Translations under genes and position numbers: made by a program
Origin: Muraenolepis orangiensis
Taxonomy: Eukaryota > Chordata > Actinopteri > Gadiformes > Muraenolepididae
DNA: 64,000 nt
Direction: 5' to 3'
NCBI GenBank assembly: GCA_027704905.1
Contig: CM051006.1
Coordinates: 5,511,415-5,575,414, forward strand
Notes under the pieces: model-generated
What the model was told of the DNA's origin: nothing
The model's input: the letters and a program-made list of their open reading frames with translations, nothing else
Database searches by the model: none
Part shown: positions 31,629 to 43,636 of the stretch, piece by piece
Position numbering within the stretch: the first letter of the stretch is position 1
How the letters are laid out: every line of letters starts with the position of its first letter

Positions 31629-34600
31629 ATGTAAACGGAGCCAGAGAGGAAAGAAAGAGGGCTCTAATATTTCAAACTGCAAAAATAAAACATGTCGATG
31701 TCCTCTTTTTACAAGAGACTCACAGTGATGTTTTTAATGAGACGGACTGGAAGAAGGAGTGGGAGGGGGAAGTCATTTTAAGCCACAACACCTCTCTCAG
31801 TGGGGGGGTGGGCTTCCTCCTCTCCAAGTCCTTTAAGCCTGTCTCACTGGAGGTCGAGCATTGTATCAATGGGAGGTTGCTTTTAATAAAAGCACGGTTT
31901 GACCTTTTTACAGTTGTTTTTATAAATGTGTATGCTCCAACAAACGGTACAGAGAGGAAGCTGTTTTTACTCAAAGTGAATGATGTTTTAAACGGTTGTG
32001 CCACGGAGGATTTTTTATTCTTGGGCGGGGATTTTAATTGCACAGAAAATGCATCTTTAGATCGCAGCTGGTCCACTCCCACGGCCTGGTGGATGTATGG
32101 AGAAGGATGCACGCAGACAACAGGCAGTACACCTGGTCCCACATCAGGGAGAATAGAATATCATCAGCTAGGTTGGATCGTTTTTATTGTTTTAAGCATC
32201 ATTTTAACACTTTTAAATTGTGCAGTATATCACCTGCTGGTTTTACGGATCATTCTTTGCTTTTATGTGATGTTTTTATTAGAAATGTTTTACCCAGAAG
32301 TGCATATTGGCATTTTAACTCGGTTTTAACATTTGATAAACATTTTAAAGAGGCCCTATTTTATTTCTGGAGTGTTTTTAGGCAGAGGAAGGGAGAGTTT
32401 AGCAGTCTTAGGCAGTGGTGGGACCACGGTAAGACAGAGATAAGATTACTCTGCCAACAGCACACCCTCAATGTCACACAAGACATCATTAGATCTATGA
32501 AAGACCTGGAGAGTGATATAGTGGAACTTGAAACAATAAGTGAGACCACAGGAGATCGAGGATATATTGAAATCCTCAAAGAGAAAAAGATGGCTTTAGC
32601 CAACCTGCTGGATGTAAAAGTTCAGGGTGCACTAGTGAGGTCCCGGTTTTTAAACACAAATGAGATGGATGCTCCCACTAGCTTCTTCTTCGGCCTGGAA
32701 AAAAAGAATGGGCAGAGGCGAGTGATCCACTCGCTGCTGTCAGGCACGGGGCAGGAAATAACAGAGCCAAGCCAGATCAGGAGGCGAGCTGTGAGTTTTT
32801 ATTCCACCCTCTATACAAGTGAGTATGAGGAGGGGGAAACTCTGTCCGAGGGGTTCTGCAATGGGCTACCTCAGGTCTCCGAGGAGGCCAACTCACAGCT
32901 CGAGGGGCCGTTAACGATCCAGGAGTTACAGACTGCCCTGCAAGGCATGCAGGGACAGCGGGCTCCTGGTATCGATGGCCTCTCCGTGGAGTTTTACAAA
33001 GCCTATACTGGGACGTCTTGTCACATGATCTTTTAGACGTTTTTAATGAGAGTCTGGCCTCTGGCTCTATGCCAGTGTCCTGCAGGAGAGCGGTGATCAC
33101 ACTGCTCCCAAAAAAAGGAAACCTGCAGGACATCAAGAACTGGCGTCCTGTGTCTCTGCTGTGTGTGGATTACAAAATTCTGTCCAAGGCTTTGGCCACC
33201 AGGCTGGGGAAGGCTGTGGAGCAGGTCATCCACCGGGACCAGACCTACTGTGTGCCCGGCAGGTCCATGGTGGACAATGTCCACCTAATTCGAGATGTTT
33301 TGGAGGTCTCCAGCTCATTGGGCATTAATACTGGTCTGATTTCTCTAGATCAGGAAAAGGCTTTTGACCGCGTTGAGCACAGCTTCCTCTGGAAAGTAAT
33401 GGAGAAGTTTGGGTTCAGCGCTGGTTTCATAGCCAAGATCAAGGTGTTGTACAATAAGATTGAGTGTGCTGAAGTTCAACGGTGGGTTGTGTGCTCCTTT
33501 TAGAGTGTGTAGAGGGATCCGGCAGGGCTGTGCTCTGTCTGGCATGCTCTATGCACTCTCCCTAGAACCCCTCCTCAACAAAATACGCTCGAAACTGCAA
33601 GGGCTGTTTTTACCTGGTCTTAATGGAAACATGGTTTTATCAGTGTATGCAGATGATGTCGTTGTTTTCGTTAGGGACCAGAAGGATACAGACATTTTAG
33701 TTGACATCGTGAGGGATTTTAGTTCAGCATCGGCAGCGAGGGTGAATTGGAAGAAAAGTGAGGCCCTCGCTGTCGGTGAGTGGAGTGGCGGTCTCCCAGT
33801 TCTTCCCCAGAACATGGTCTGGAAAAAAGATGGTTTTAAGTACCTGGGTGTGTTCTTGGGGAAGGAAATTGTAGTCCTGAAGAACTGGGAGGACGTCATA
33901 GAAAAGATAGAGGGAAAGCTTTCCAAGTGGAAATGGCTGCTCCCTCAGATGTCTTTTAAAGGTAGAGTGTTGGTTTTAAATAACCTTGTGGCATCCCAAC
34001 TGTGGCACCGTCTTACCTGTGTGGACCCCCCCCTCAGGGTTACTAGCCCAAATACAAAAAAAATTGGTGGATTTTTTTTGGGAGGGTCTACACTGGGTGC
34101 CACAGGGGGTGCTGTTTTTATCTAGAGAGGAGGGGGGACAGGGCCTTATCCACCTGGCCAGCCGAATGGCCACTTTTAGGATGCAATTTTTACAGAGATA
34201 TCTGACCGGCCCGGCTGATTTGGTGTGGAGAGAGGTGAGCAGCTGCATTCTCAGACGCGTGAGTAACCTGGGGCTGGATGCTGCTCTGTTTTTAACAGAT
34301 TTAAACATCTTAAAGTTAAGTGGGCTACCTCCTTTTTATCAGGGCGTTTTTAAGTCTTGGGCCCTTTTTAACCATAAAAGGTGTCCAAAGACTGACTCTC
34401 TGTACTGGTTGTTGAGAGAGCCTCTGATCCACAAAGCCAGGTTGGACGTCAGCAGCAGCGAAACGCCCGGCCTGACGGTGGCGCTGTGCCGATCCAAAAC
34501 CCTGTGCCTTCAGCAGCTGGTGGATGCAGTGGGGCCGGAGCTGAGCGATGCCCAGGCCCTGGGCTCTCTGCTGGGTCTGCACTCGGTCCGGGTGGCCCAG

Positions 34601-35459
34601 AGGATTCTTCAGCTCTGGAGCCAGATCCTCTGCCCTGAGGAAAAAAGACTGCTAAGGAGCTACGGACAGGGAAGAGCCAGGCCGGACCCAGCAGACCCTT
34701 TCCCGGAGATCTACCTGAGCCCAGGGCTCGGAGAACTGACCGGCCCCCTGCTCCAGGTCGCAAACTCTGTAAAGATGACAATACACAGAGCTGACAAGAG
34801 AACACTCTACATGAACATTGTAAAGACGACCAATAAGAATGTGCTGAAGGACAGGGCCTCCACTGTGTGGCGCACTAGACTGGGCGCAGGAAGTGGACCA
34901 GGCCCACAGTGGAGGATTTTATACAAACCTCCCATAAAAAAAACGTACTGCCGACCTTCAGTGGAGAATTTTACACGGTGCCATTGCCTGCAATTCCTTT
35001 ATCTCCAATATTAATCCTGCTGTTTTTAACAAGTGTCCATTTTGTGGTTTTAGAGAGACTGTGTTCCATGTCTTTACAGAGTGCAAGAGACTCACAGGTT
35101 TCTTCTCTCTTTTAACATGGGTTTTTAATCTTTTTGGTATAGTTTTCACGGAGAGTGTTTTTATCATGGGAGCTCCAGAAAAAAAAGCAAATAAAGAAAA
35201 GTGGCAGCTCCTGAACTACCTCTCGGGCGAAGCGAAGATGGCCATCTATTTGAGCAGGAGAAACAGAATAGAAAACAGGAAAGGGGAAGAGGCAAAAGCA
35301 GTCTGGCTGTGCAACATAAGAGCCAGACTTTGTTTAGAGCATCGCTTTTATAAACATGTTGGGGACTTAGATGCGTTCAAACAGCGGTGGTGTCACGAGG
35401 ACATTGTGTGTTCCGTTGTGGAGGAGAACTTGCACTTTGCACACATTTTTAGGCCCTAG
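31601..35459 (+). pseudogene. Tx1 ORF2, copy 1: endonuclease and reverse transcriptase, frameshifted
   Basis: Starts at ATG 31601. The AP-endonuclease begins with GSLNVNGAREERKRALIF, then LQETHSD, INVYAPTNG and GGDFNCTEN. A 43-bp deletion at about 32067 then breaks the frame, which resumes from 32038 in another frame (DHSLL). RT: APGIDGLSVEFYK (about 32960), WRPVSLLCVDYK, LDQEKAFDRVEHSF (about 33345), RQGCALSGMLYALSLEP, and catalytic YADDVVVF (about 33645). Further breaks lie near 33010, 33470, 34030 (C-run) and 34945 (A8). The terminal knuckle C-x2-C-x6-H-x4-C lies at about 35035-35080. Stop at 35457. Not functional as read. Confidence 0.88.
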
Positions 35460-35591
35460 TTGTTAATGTACCATTTTGAGTGTTTTGTTTTTTTGTTTTT
35501 TGTCTTTGTTGTTTCTGTTGTCTTTTTTGTTCAGTTATTTGATCAAAATTTAGCTAGTGTAAATAAAGTGTTTTTTTCAAAAGTCAAAGTC

Positions 35592-35646
35592 TTTCTTTCC
35601 TTCCTTCCTTCCTTCCCTTCCTTCTTTCTTTCTTCTTCTTCTTTCC
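35592..35646. repeat. (TTCC)n/(TTTC)n microsatellite between the LINE copies
   Basis: Polypyrimidine tract directly joining the 3' end of copy 1 to the 5' end of copy 2. A similar tract follows copy 2. Confidence 0.9.
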
Positions 35647-35864
35647 TGGTGCATGCTGGGATTTTTCGGACGGTAAAAGAGAGAGAGGAGCGAGACGTTT
35701 GTCGTCATATTTACCGTTTACTTCTTGTGTAATGGGTTTAATTTAACATCGTTTATAGGTGGTAGTTTGTTTTGCGTTACTTTTCGTGCTTTTGGGTGGT
35801 GTGTGTGGGGTGTTTGAGTGGGCTTCTCCTGCCGGCTTCTCGCCGGCCGGCGTCTGACGGCGCC

Positions 35865-37672
35865 ATGGTAAATGGAGACTTTGCCAAGCTCACGCGGAAG
35901 CATGGCATTAAGATCTCCGCCAGCTTCGCGTGCACTGTGGAGGAGATCGGGCTGGCCGTGGGGGAGAAGGTCGGACACGGAAGCATCAAGTCCTTGGCGC
36001 GGATGAACAGCGCGGTGGTGATCTTTCTGGATCAGGTGGAGAAGGTGAACTGCGTCATCGAGACAGGCATCACGGTGAGAGAGTTGTTTGTACAGGTGCA
36101 GCCGCTGATGCTGCCCGCAACCAAAATTATACTGTCAAATGTTCCCCCCTTCATAACCGATGAGTTCCTCAGTAGAGAACTGTCCAGGCATGGTAAACTT
36201 GTTTCTCCTATGAAAAAGATGCTGTCTGGATGTAAGTTTCAGTTACTGAAACACGTAGTGTCTCACCGTAGACAGGTGTTTATGATACTGAACAATCGGA
36301 ATGCGGAGCTTAACCTCCGCTTTCACGTTAAAGTAGATGATTATGACTACGTGATTTTTGCAACTTCATCGGTTATGAAGTGTTTTGGTTGTGGGGAAGA
36401 GGGGCACACCGTGAGTGCCTGTCCGAAGCGCGGGGACCCGGCTCCGCCTGGTCCGGATGACGCGCCGGCGGGGCCGTCTAACGCGCCGCCGGCCGGGTCG
36501 TCCAACGCGCCGGCGGCCGGGCCGTCCAACGCGCCGGCGGCCGGGCCGTCCAACGCGCCGGCTGGGCTGTCTAACGCGCCAGTGGCGGGGTCGTCCGCCG
36601 CTGCGCCAGGCCCACCCGCGGCTGTTGCGCCGAAACCGCCCGTGGCTGCGCCGGGGCGGACTGCCGCGCCAGCGGCTAATGCGCCGGTTGCAATGGAACA
36701 GCAGGTGGCTGCTGCTGAGGGAGGGGTGCCTCCCACTGTGGCGGCCGCGTTAGGCCGCTGCGGTGGGGGGGGGCCCCCCTCCGGAGGCGGCCGCTGCTGC
36801 TGACGGCAGCGCTGCTCCTGAGCAGTCGGCGGTGGCGCGCGGTGTGACGTCTCGGACGCGGAGCGGGCGCGGGCGAGGGCGGGGTATACAGCGCGTTTCT
36901 GGGAATGTGTCCGGCTTGGGGGACTGTGGTGTTGCACAGGGTGAGGGTGTAGGTGGTTACGTTCAGGAGGATGAGGTGGTGGTTTTGTGTGAAGCAGAAG
37001 AAAAGGGGGATGGGGGAAATAAAGATAAAAAAACAAAAAAAAAAGGGTGAAACCCCTGAGATAAGCAATGAACCACAAGGTGATTTGGCAAAAGAAAGTG
37101 TAGAGACAGGTGAAGTCAGTAAAACACAGGAGGGAGATATGGAGAGTGAAACATATATGGGAAAATCAGGAGAGGAGCAGCAAACATGGGGGGAGCAGGT
37201 GGAGGTTGCTGAGATGGAGGAAGAGGAGGCGGCAACAGAAATGATAAATAAAAAAAAGACTACTAAACGCAGGAGTAATAAAATAAATGCATCAACCGTT
37301 GCAAAAAGCAGTAAAGTGGAGAGTGAGGGAAAGGAAGTAAGAGAGCAAGGACAGGCGGAGGAGAGCTGGGATGATTGTGCGTCTGACAGCAGCGATGTGC
37401 CAGGTGCTTTGAGCAGTAGCCAACAAAAAGAAATGTACACGGCTGAAATGATAAAAAATTACCTGGTGCAGACAAAAAACCAACATAATGTGGTGTTAGA
37501 GGAATATTTCCCAGACTTGGCCGTTTTCTGTGCATCAGCAAGGTTCCATATGAACCGAAGGGAGCTGTCTGTATTGGACGAGCTGGAGATATATAGGCTC
37601 AAAAGAATGGTGACCAAAATAAGGAGGCAAATGGGTAGCGGTGAGTTCAGAAAACTCAATGCGTGTGTTTAA
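35865..37672 (+). pseudogene. Tx1 ORF1, copy 2, full span with two frameshifts
   Basis: ATG at 35865 has a strong Kozak context (GCCATGG). The N-terminal ~170 residues form the RNA-binding region, and a CCHC knuckle follows (CFGCGEEGHTVSACPK, about 36382-36430). Next are five eight-residue Pro/Ala repeats (about 36473-36590) and an Ala-rich region. A frameshift near 36750 and a second at an A-run near 37045 are needed to reach the acidic/Lys-rich part and the C-terminus, which stops at 37670-37672. ORF1 of this group binds element RNA. Copy 1 is continuous over both break points, so these lesions are private to copy 2. Confidence 0.85.
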
Positions 37673-37721
37673 TTTATTCGTTTTTATTTTATTTTATTTT
37701 ATCTTTAATATCTCACTCTTA

Positions 37722-40700
37722 ATGGACACTTTTAGAGTAGGAAGCTTAAACGTAAACGGAGCCAGAGAGGAAAGGAAGAGGGCTCTCATTTTCCAAACTA
37801 AAAATAAAACATGTCGATGTCCTCTTTTTACAAGAGACTCACAGCGATGGTTTTAATGAGACGGACTGGAAGAAGGAGTGGGAGGGGGAAGTCATTTTAA
37901 GCCACAACACCTCTCTCAGTTGGGGGGTGGGCTTCCTCCTCTCCAAGTCTTTTAAGCCTGTCTCACTGGAGGTCGAGCATTTTATCAATGGGAGGTTGCT
38001 TTTAATAAAAGCACGGTTTGACCTTTTTACAGTGGTTTTTGTAAATGTCTATGCTCCAACAAACGGTACAGAGAGGAAGGTGTTTTTACTCAAAGTGAAT
38101 GATGTTTTAAACGGTTGTGCCACGGAGGATTTTCTATTCTTGGGTGGGGATTTTAATTGTACAGAAAATGCTTTTTTAGATCGCAACCATGCAGAGCCGC
38201 ATCCAGCATCCCAGCATGCTCTGAGGCAGCTGGTCCACTCCCACGGCCTGGTGGATGTATGGAGAAGGATGCATGCAGACAACAGGCAGTACACCTGGTC
38301 CCACATCAGGGAAAATATAATTTCTTCAGCTAGATTAGATCGTTTTTATTGTTTTAAGCATCATTTTAACACTTTTAAATTGTGCAGTATATCACCTGCT
38401 GGTTTTACGGATCATTCTTTGCTTTTATGTGATGTTTTTATCAGAAATGTTTTACCCAGAAGTGCATATTGGCATTTTAACTCGGTTTTAACATTTGATA
38501 AACATTTTAAAGAGGCCCTTATTTATTTTTGGAGTGTTTTTAGGCAGAGGAAGGGAGAGTTTAGCAGTCTTAGGCAGTGGTGGGACCATGGTAAGACCGA
38601 GTTAAGGTTACTCTGCCAACAGCACACCCTCAATGTCACACAATACATCATTAGGTGTATGAAAGACCTGGAGAGTGATATAGTGGAACTCGAAACAATA
38701 CATGAGACCACAGGAGATCGAGGATATATTGAAATCCTCAAAGAGAAAAAGATGGCTTTAGCCAACCTGCTGGATGTAAAAGTTCAGGGTGCACTAGTGA
38801 GGTCCCGGTTTTTAAACATAAATGAGATGGATGCTCCCACTAGCTTCTTCTTCGGCCTGGAAAAGAAGAATGGGCAGAGGCGAGTGATCCACTCGCTGCT
38901 GTCAGGCACAGGGCAGGAAATAACAGAGCCAAGCCAGATCAGGAGGCGAGCTGTGAGTTTTTATTCCACCCTATACACAAGTGAGTATGAGGAGGGGGAA
39001 ACTCTGTCCGAGGGGTTCTGGAATGGACTACCTCAGGTCTCCGAGGAGGCCAACTCACAGCTCGAAGGGCCGTTAACGATCCAGGAGTTGCAGACTGCCC
39101 TGCAAGGCATGCAGGGACGGCGGGCTCCTGGTATCGATGGCCTCTCCGTGGAGTTTTATAAAGCCGACTGGGACGTCTTGTCAAATGACCTTCTTGACGT
39201 TTTTAATGAGAGTCTGGCCTCTGGCTCTATGCCAGTGTCCTGCAGGAGAGCGGTGATCACACTGCTCCCAAAAAAAGGAAACCTGCAGGACATCAAGAAC
39301 TGGCGCCCTGTGTCTCTGCTGTGTGTGGATTACAAGCTTCTGTCCAAGGCTTTGGCCACCAGGCTGGGGAGGGCTGTGGAGCAGGTCATCCACCGGGACC
39401 AGACCTACTGTGTGCCCGGCAGGTCCATGGTGGACAATGTCCACCAGCTCATTGGACATTAATACTGGTCTGATTTCTCTAGACCAGGAAAAGGCTTTTG
39501 ACCGCGTTGAGCACAGCTTCCTCTGGAAAGTAATGGAGAAGTTTGGGTTCAGCGCTGGTTTCATAGCCAAGATCATGGTGTTGTATAATAACATTGAGAG
39601 TGTGCTGAAGTTCAACGGTGGTTTGTGTGCTCCTTTTAGAGTGTGTAGAGGGGTCCGGCAGGGCTGTGCTCTGTCTGGCATGCTCTATGCACTCTCCCTA
39701 GAACCCCTCCTCAGCAAAATACGCTCGAAACTGCAAGGGCTGTTTTTACCTGGTTTTAATGGAAACTTGGTTTTATCAGCGTATGCAGATGATGTTGTTG
39801 TTTTTGTTAGGGACCAGACTGACATAGACGTTTTAGTTGACATCGTGAGGGAGTTTAGTTCAGCATCGGCAGCGAGGGTGAATTGGAAAAAAAGTGAGGC
39901 CCTCGCTGTCGGTGAGTGGAGTGGCGGTCTCCCGGTTCTTCCCCAGAACATGGTCTGGAGAAAGGATGGCTTCAAGTACCTGGGTGTGTTCTTGGGGAAG
40001 GAAATTGTAGTCCTGAAGAACTGGGAGGACGTCACAGAAAAGATAGAAGGGAAGCTTTCCAAGTGGAAATGGCTGCTCCCTCAGATGTCTTTTAAAGGTA
40101 GTGTTGGTTTTAAATAACCTTGTGGCATCCCAACTGTGGCACCGTCTTACCTGTGTGGACCCTCCCTCGGGGCTACTTGCCCAAATCCAAAAATAATTGG
40201 TGGATTTTTTTTGGGAGGGTCTACACTGGGTGCCGCAGGGGGTGCTGTTTTTATCTAGAGAGGAGGGGGGACAGGGCCTTATCCACCTGGCCAGCCGAAT
40301 GGCCACTTTTAGGATGCAGTTTTTACAGAAATATCTGACCGGCCCGGCTGATTTGGTGTGGAGAGAGGTGAGCAGCTGCATTCTCAGACGCGTGAGTAAC
40401 CTGGGGCTGGATGCTGCTCTGTTTTTAACAGATTTAAACATCTTAAAGTTAAGTGGGCTACCTCCTTTTTATCAGAGCGTTTTTAAGTCTTGGGCCCTTT
40501 TTGACCATAAAAGGTGTCCAAAGACTGACTCTCTGTACTGGTTGTTGAGAGAGCCCCTGATCCACAATGCCAGGTTGGACGTCAGCAACAGCCAAACACC
40601 CGGCCTGACGGTGGCGCTGTGCCGTTCCAAGACCCTGTGCCTTCAGCAGCTGGTGGATGCAGTGGGGCCGGAGCTGAGCGATGCCCAGGCCCTGGGCTCT

Positions 40701-41584
40701 CTGCTGGGTCTGCACTCTGTCCGGGTGGCCCAGAGGATTCTTCAGCTCTGGAGCCAGATCCTCTGCCCTGAGGAGAAGAGACTGCTGAGGAGCTACGGAC
40801 AGGGAGGAGCCAGGCCGGACCCAGCAGACCCGTTCCCAGAGATCTACCTGAGCCCAGGGCTCGGAGAACTGACCGGCCCCCTGCTCCAGGTCGCAAACTC
40901 CGAAAAAATGACACTACACAAAGCTGATCGGAGAACAATTTACATGAACATTGTGAAAGCGACCAACAGAAATGTGCTGAAGGACAGGGCCTCCACTGTG
41001 TGGAGCACCAGACTGGGCGCAGGAAGCGGACCAGGCCCACAGTGGAGGATTTTATACAAACCTCCCATAAAAAAAACGTACTGCCGACCTCCAGTGGAGA
41101 ATTTTACACGGTGCCATTGCCTGTAATTCTTTCATCTCCACCTTTAATCCTGCGGTTTTTAACAAGTGTCCATTTTGTGGGTTTAGAGAGACTGTTTTCC
41201 ATGTTTTTACAGAGTGCAAGAGACTCACGGGTTTCTTCACTCTTTTAACATGGGTTTTTAATCTTTTTGGTATAGTTTTCAGAGTGTTTTTATCATGGGA
41301 GCTCCACAAAAAAAGCAAAGAAAGAAAAGTGGCAGCTCCTAAACTACCTCTCGGGCGAAGCGAAGATGGCCATCTATCTGAGCAGGAAAAATAGAATAGA
41401 AAACAGGAAAGGGGAAGAGGCTAAGGCAATCTGGCTCTGCAACATAAGGGCCAGACTTTGTTTAGAGCATCGCTTTTATAAACTTGTTGGAGACCTAGAT
41501 GCTTTCAAACAGCGGTGGTGTCACGAGGACATTGTGTGTTCCGTTGTGGAGAACTTGCACTTTGCACACATTTTTAGGCCCTAG
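37722..41584 (+). pseudogene. Tx1 ORF2, copy 2: endonuclease and reverse transcriptase, frameshifted
   Basis: ATG at 37722. The endonuclease start is intact, then a two-base loss near 37800 shifts the frame. The main frame 37927-39462 holds FVNVYAPTNG, GGDFNCTEN, the EN histidine in TDHSLL (about 38410), the linker and RT fingers (APGIDGLSVEFYK, WRPVSLLCVDYK). A 26-bp deletion at about 39445 breaks it. The next frame carries LDQEKAFDRVEHSF, RQGCALSGMLYAL and catalytic YADDVVVF (about 39782). Further breaks fall at about 40098, at an A8 run (41070-41077) and near 41300. The terminal knuckle is at about 41170-41215. Stop at 41582. Compared with copy 1 most breaks differ, but the A8 break is shared. 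Confidence 0.88.
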
Positions 41585-41719
41585 TTGTTAATGTACCATT
41601 TTGAGTGTTTTTTTTTTTTTTTGGTTTTTGTCTTTGTTGTTTCTGTTGTCTTTTTGTTCAGTTATTTTGATCAAAATTTAGCTAGTGTAAATAAAGTGTT
41701 TTTTCAAAAGTCAAAAAGT

Positions 41720-42015
41720 CTCTTTCTTTCTTTCTCTTTCTTTCTTTCCTTCCTTTCCTTCTTTCTTTCTTTCTTCCTTCCTGTCTTTCTTCTTTATTTA
41801 TCTATGTATGTATTTAGATTGCCTATACCTATTATACATGTTATGCATTATGTGTTAATTACATGACAATAGCCAAACCTCTCTCTCTCAAATCTCTTTC
41901 TTTTTCTTTCTTTCCTTCCTTCTTTCTTTCTTTCCATCTTTATTTCTTTCCTTCCTTTCTCTCTTCCTGTCCTTTCTTTCCTTCCTTTCCTTCTTTCTTT
42001 CATTCTTTCGTTCTT
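41720..42015. repeat. (TTTC)n/(TTCC)n tract after LINE copy 2, partly duplicated
   Basis: Three pyrimidine blocks. A segment from TCTATGTATGTATTTAGATT onward (41798-41880) is repeated at 42018-42141, the second copy holding about 45 extra bases. This is a local duplication including microsatellite. Confidence 0.85.
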
Positions 42016-42184
42016 TATTTATCTATGTATGTATTTAGATTGCCTCCTTTGTTTATTTTATTGCATAAGTTCTTAGAATAATAAGTATACCTATTATACA
42101 TGTTATGCATTATGTGTTAATTACATGACAATAGCCAAACCTGACTAAACTTTGCCAGATTGACCAGATTGCATTACAGTCACA

Positions 42185-42212
42185 TAATAATAATAATAAT
42201 AATAATAATAAT
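42185..42212. repeat. (AAT)n microsatellite
   Basis: Nine AAT/TAA units. Confidence 0.95.
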
Positions 42213-42215
42213 TCC

Positions 42216-42904
42216 GTTACAGGACACGAGGGGGCACTAGACCACCATTATTAGCCTTGTCATATGCGTTGTTAATCGAATAGGTTTTTCAACGATTGAT
42301 TAATTGATAAAGCGCGTTTTAGAAAAACACATGAATAGGCCCCTAGGGAACCATCTTGTGATACTTCATGTAAAATACTGCGCTCCTTAACTATGGACAT
42401 GGTGGAAGTCAGGTAGCACATAAATACACGTACACATTAGATTCTAATGTTTTGTCAGTGTACAGCACAAGTACAGTACATCGAAAGTAATTTGGCATCT
42501 AAACCAGAGTGCACATGTTGCAGTAAAGTGCATGGTAATATACAATGTACAGTTGTTGAATAAGATGTAAAATATGTAAAAAAAAAAACCTTGCAATGTC
42601 ACGCCAGTAGATGACACCATAACACTAATGGTACCCTGTGCTATGCTCTGCACTCATACATAATAAATAAATACATAAATGATAACAAAAGTATAAATGA
42701 TAGATAAAAGCCTTTTATTTGGACATTTTTAGGGTGTAATATCTCAGCTCATAGTTATGAGCTAAGCAGTAGTTTGTGGAATTGATCGGTTTGTGAGTTG
42801 TGTTCTGTAGGTTGGCCAAGATTAAGGAGCAATGTGCACGTGTTGAGTTGTGTTGAGCATAGTAGACTTATACCTTGTGTCTACTTGCGTAGCGGTAAGG
42901 TGAA
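42216..42904. other. Left flank of the BEL element
   Basis: AT-rich, no gene recognised. 42430-42560 resembles 150-250 (GTACAGT, TTGGCATCTAACCAGAGTGC, TGTTACAGTAAAG words), so an unclassified interspersed repeat is shared by the two sites. The last five bases (GTGAA) are the left target duplication of the BEL element. Confidence 0.5.
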
Positions 42905-43549
42905 TGTAGCAGTCCCTCGAACAAAACAGTCTTTGACTGATGTTGACCATTTATTTTCCGTTCCTTCAGAATGATTTAACACCGTAAGAACTGTGGTACA
43001 TAAAGTAGAAAAGGGGGGGGGTAATTAGAACATATTCTCCGTAACATTCTCCATCACTTAACACACACGTTAGCTACCGAGAAGCTCTAAGCTAGGCAAA
43101 AAACATTAGCTACAACACAGAGCCAAACAACGGTTAGAAATTTGTTACACAAATTAAACAAATACATTTGTTAATGTTACAAATTGTTAAGTTATTATTG
43201 TTAAGTTCACACCACATTAACATACCTTTTTGCTTCTTCGGGGGTTGCTATGATTAACACGAGAATCCTTATAAATATACTTATTCTAACTTTTCACGAC
43301 ACCACACTTTATCCTTCAACGTACTTTTTTCACTCCAACGAAAGCCGGGAGCCAAACCGGATGTTAACCTTGCTAAGTTGCCGCACAGTGCGCACACACC
43401 AAGCTTCCGTTTTTACAAAGTAAAAGTCACCATACTCAAAAGTTACAGGAAGTAAGAAAACACAGATAATTACACAGTATAACTAAAACATTGGAAATCT
43501 AAGTTCCTTTATAAAATTATAATTAGAAAACTGAATTGGATCCTTTACA
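42905..43549 (-). repeat. BEL/Pao 3' LTR
   Basis: 645 bp; near identical to 48995-49634. It contains a six-base TCACCA segment at about 43428 that the other LTR lacks. Confidence 0.96.
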
Positions 43550-43636
43550 CTCCCATCAAAATTATGAGAATTTCCCACAATGAAATAACAAAATAATTTT
43601 CACATCTGAAATAACAAGGACCCTTTATCGATGGGC

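Larger units (their letters stand above)
30356..35591 (+). mobile_element. Tx1-type LINE, copy 1 (5'-truncated)
   Basis: Starts inside the Pro/Ala-rich repeat of ORF1, continues through ORF1 and ORF2, and ends after AATAAA (35562) with CAAAAGTCAAAGTC directly against a (TTYC)n microsatellite. It is very similar to copy 2, which follows head to tail. ORF content (CCHC-type ORF1; AP endonuclease, RT and terminal zinc knuckle in ORF2) fits the Tx1 group of the L1 clade. Confidence 0.9.
35647..41719 (+). mobile_element. Tx1-type LINE, copy 2 (near full length, ~6.1 kb)
   Basis: Begins after the pyrimidine tract at CTGGTGCATGCTGGGA and carries about 215 bases of 5' untranslated sequence, ORF1 and ORF2. 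It ends after AATAAA (about 41690) with TTTTCAAAAGTC against another (TTTC)n tract. No tail of A's is present; the 3' end abuts the microsatellite. Some Tx1-group LINEs of fish are known to target simple repeats, which fits both copies. Confidence 0.9.
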
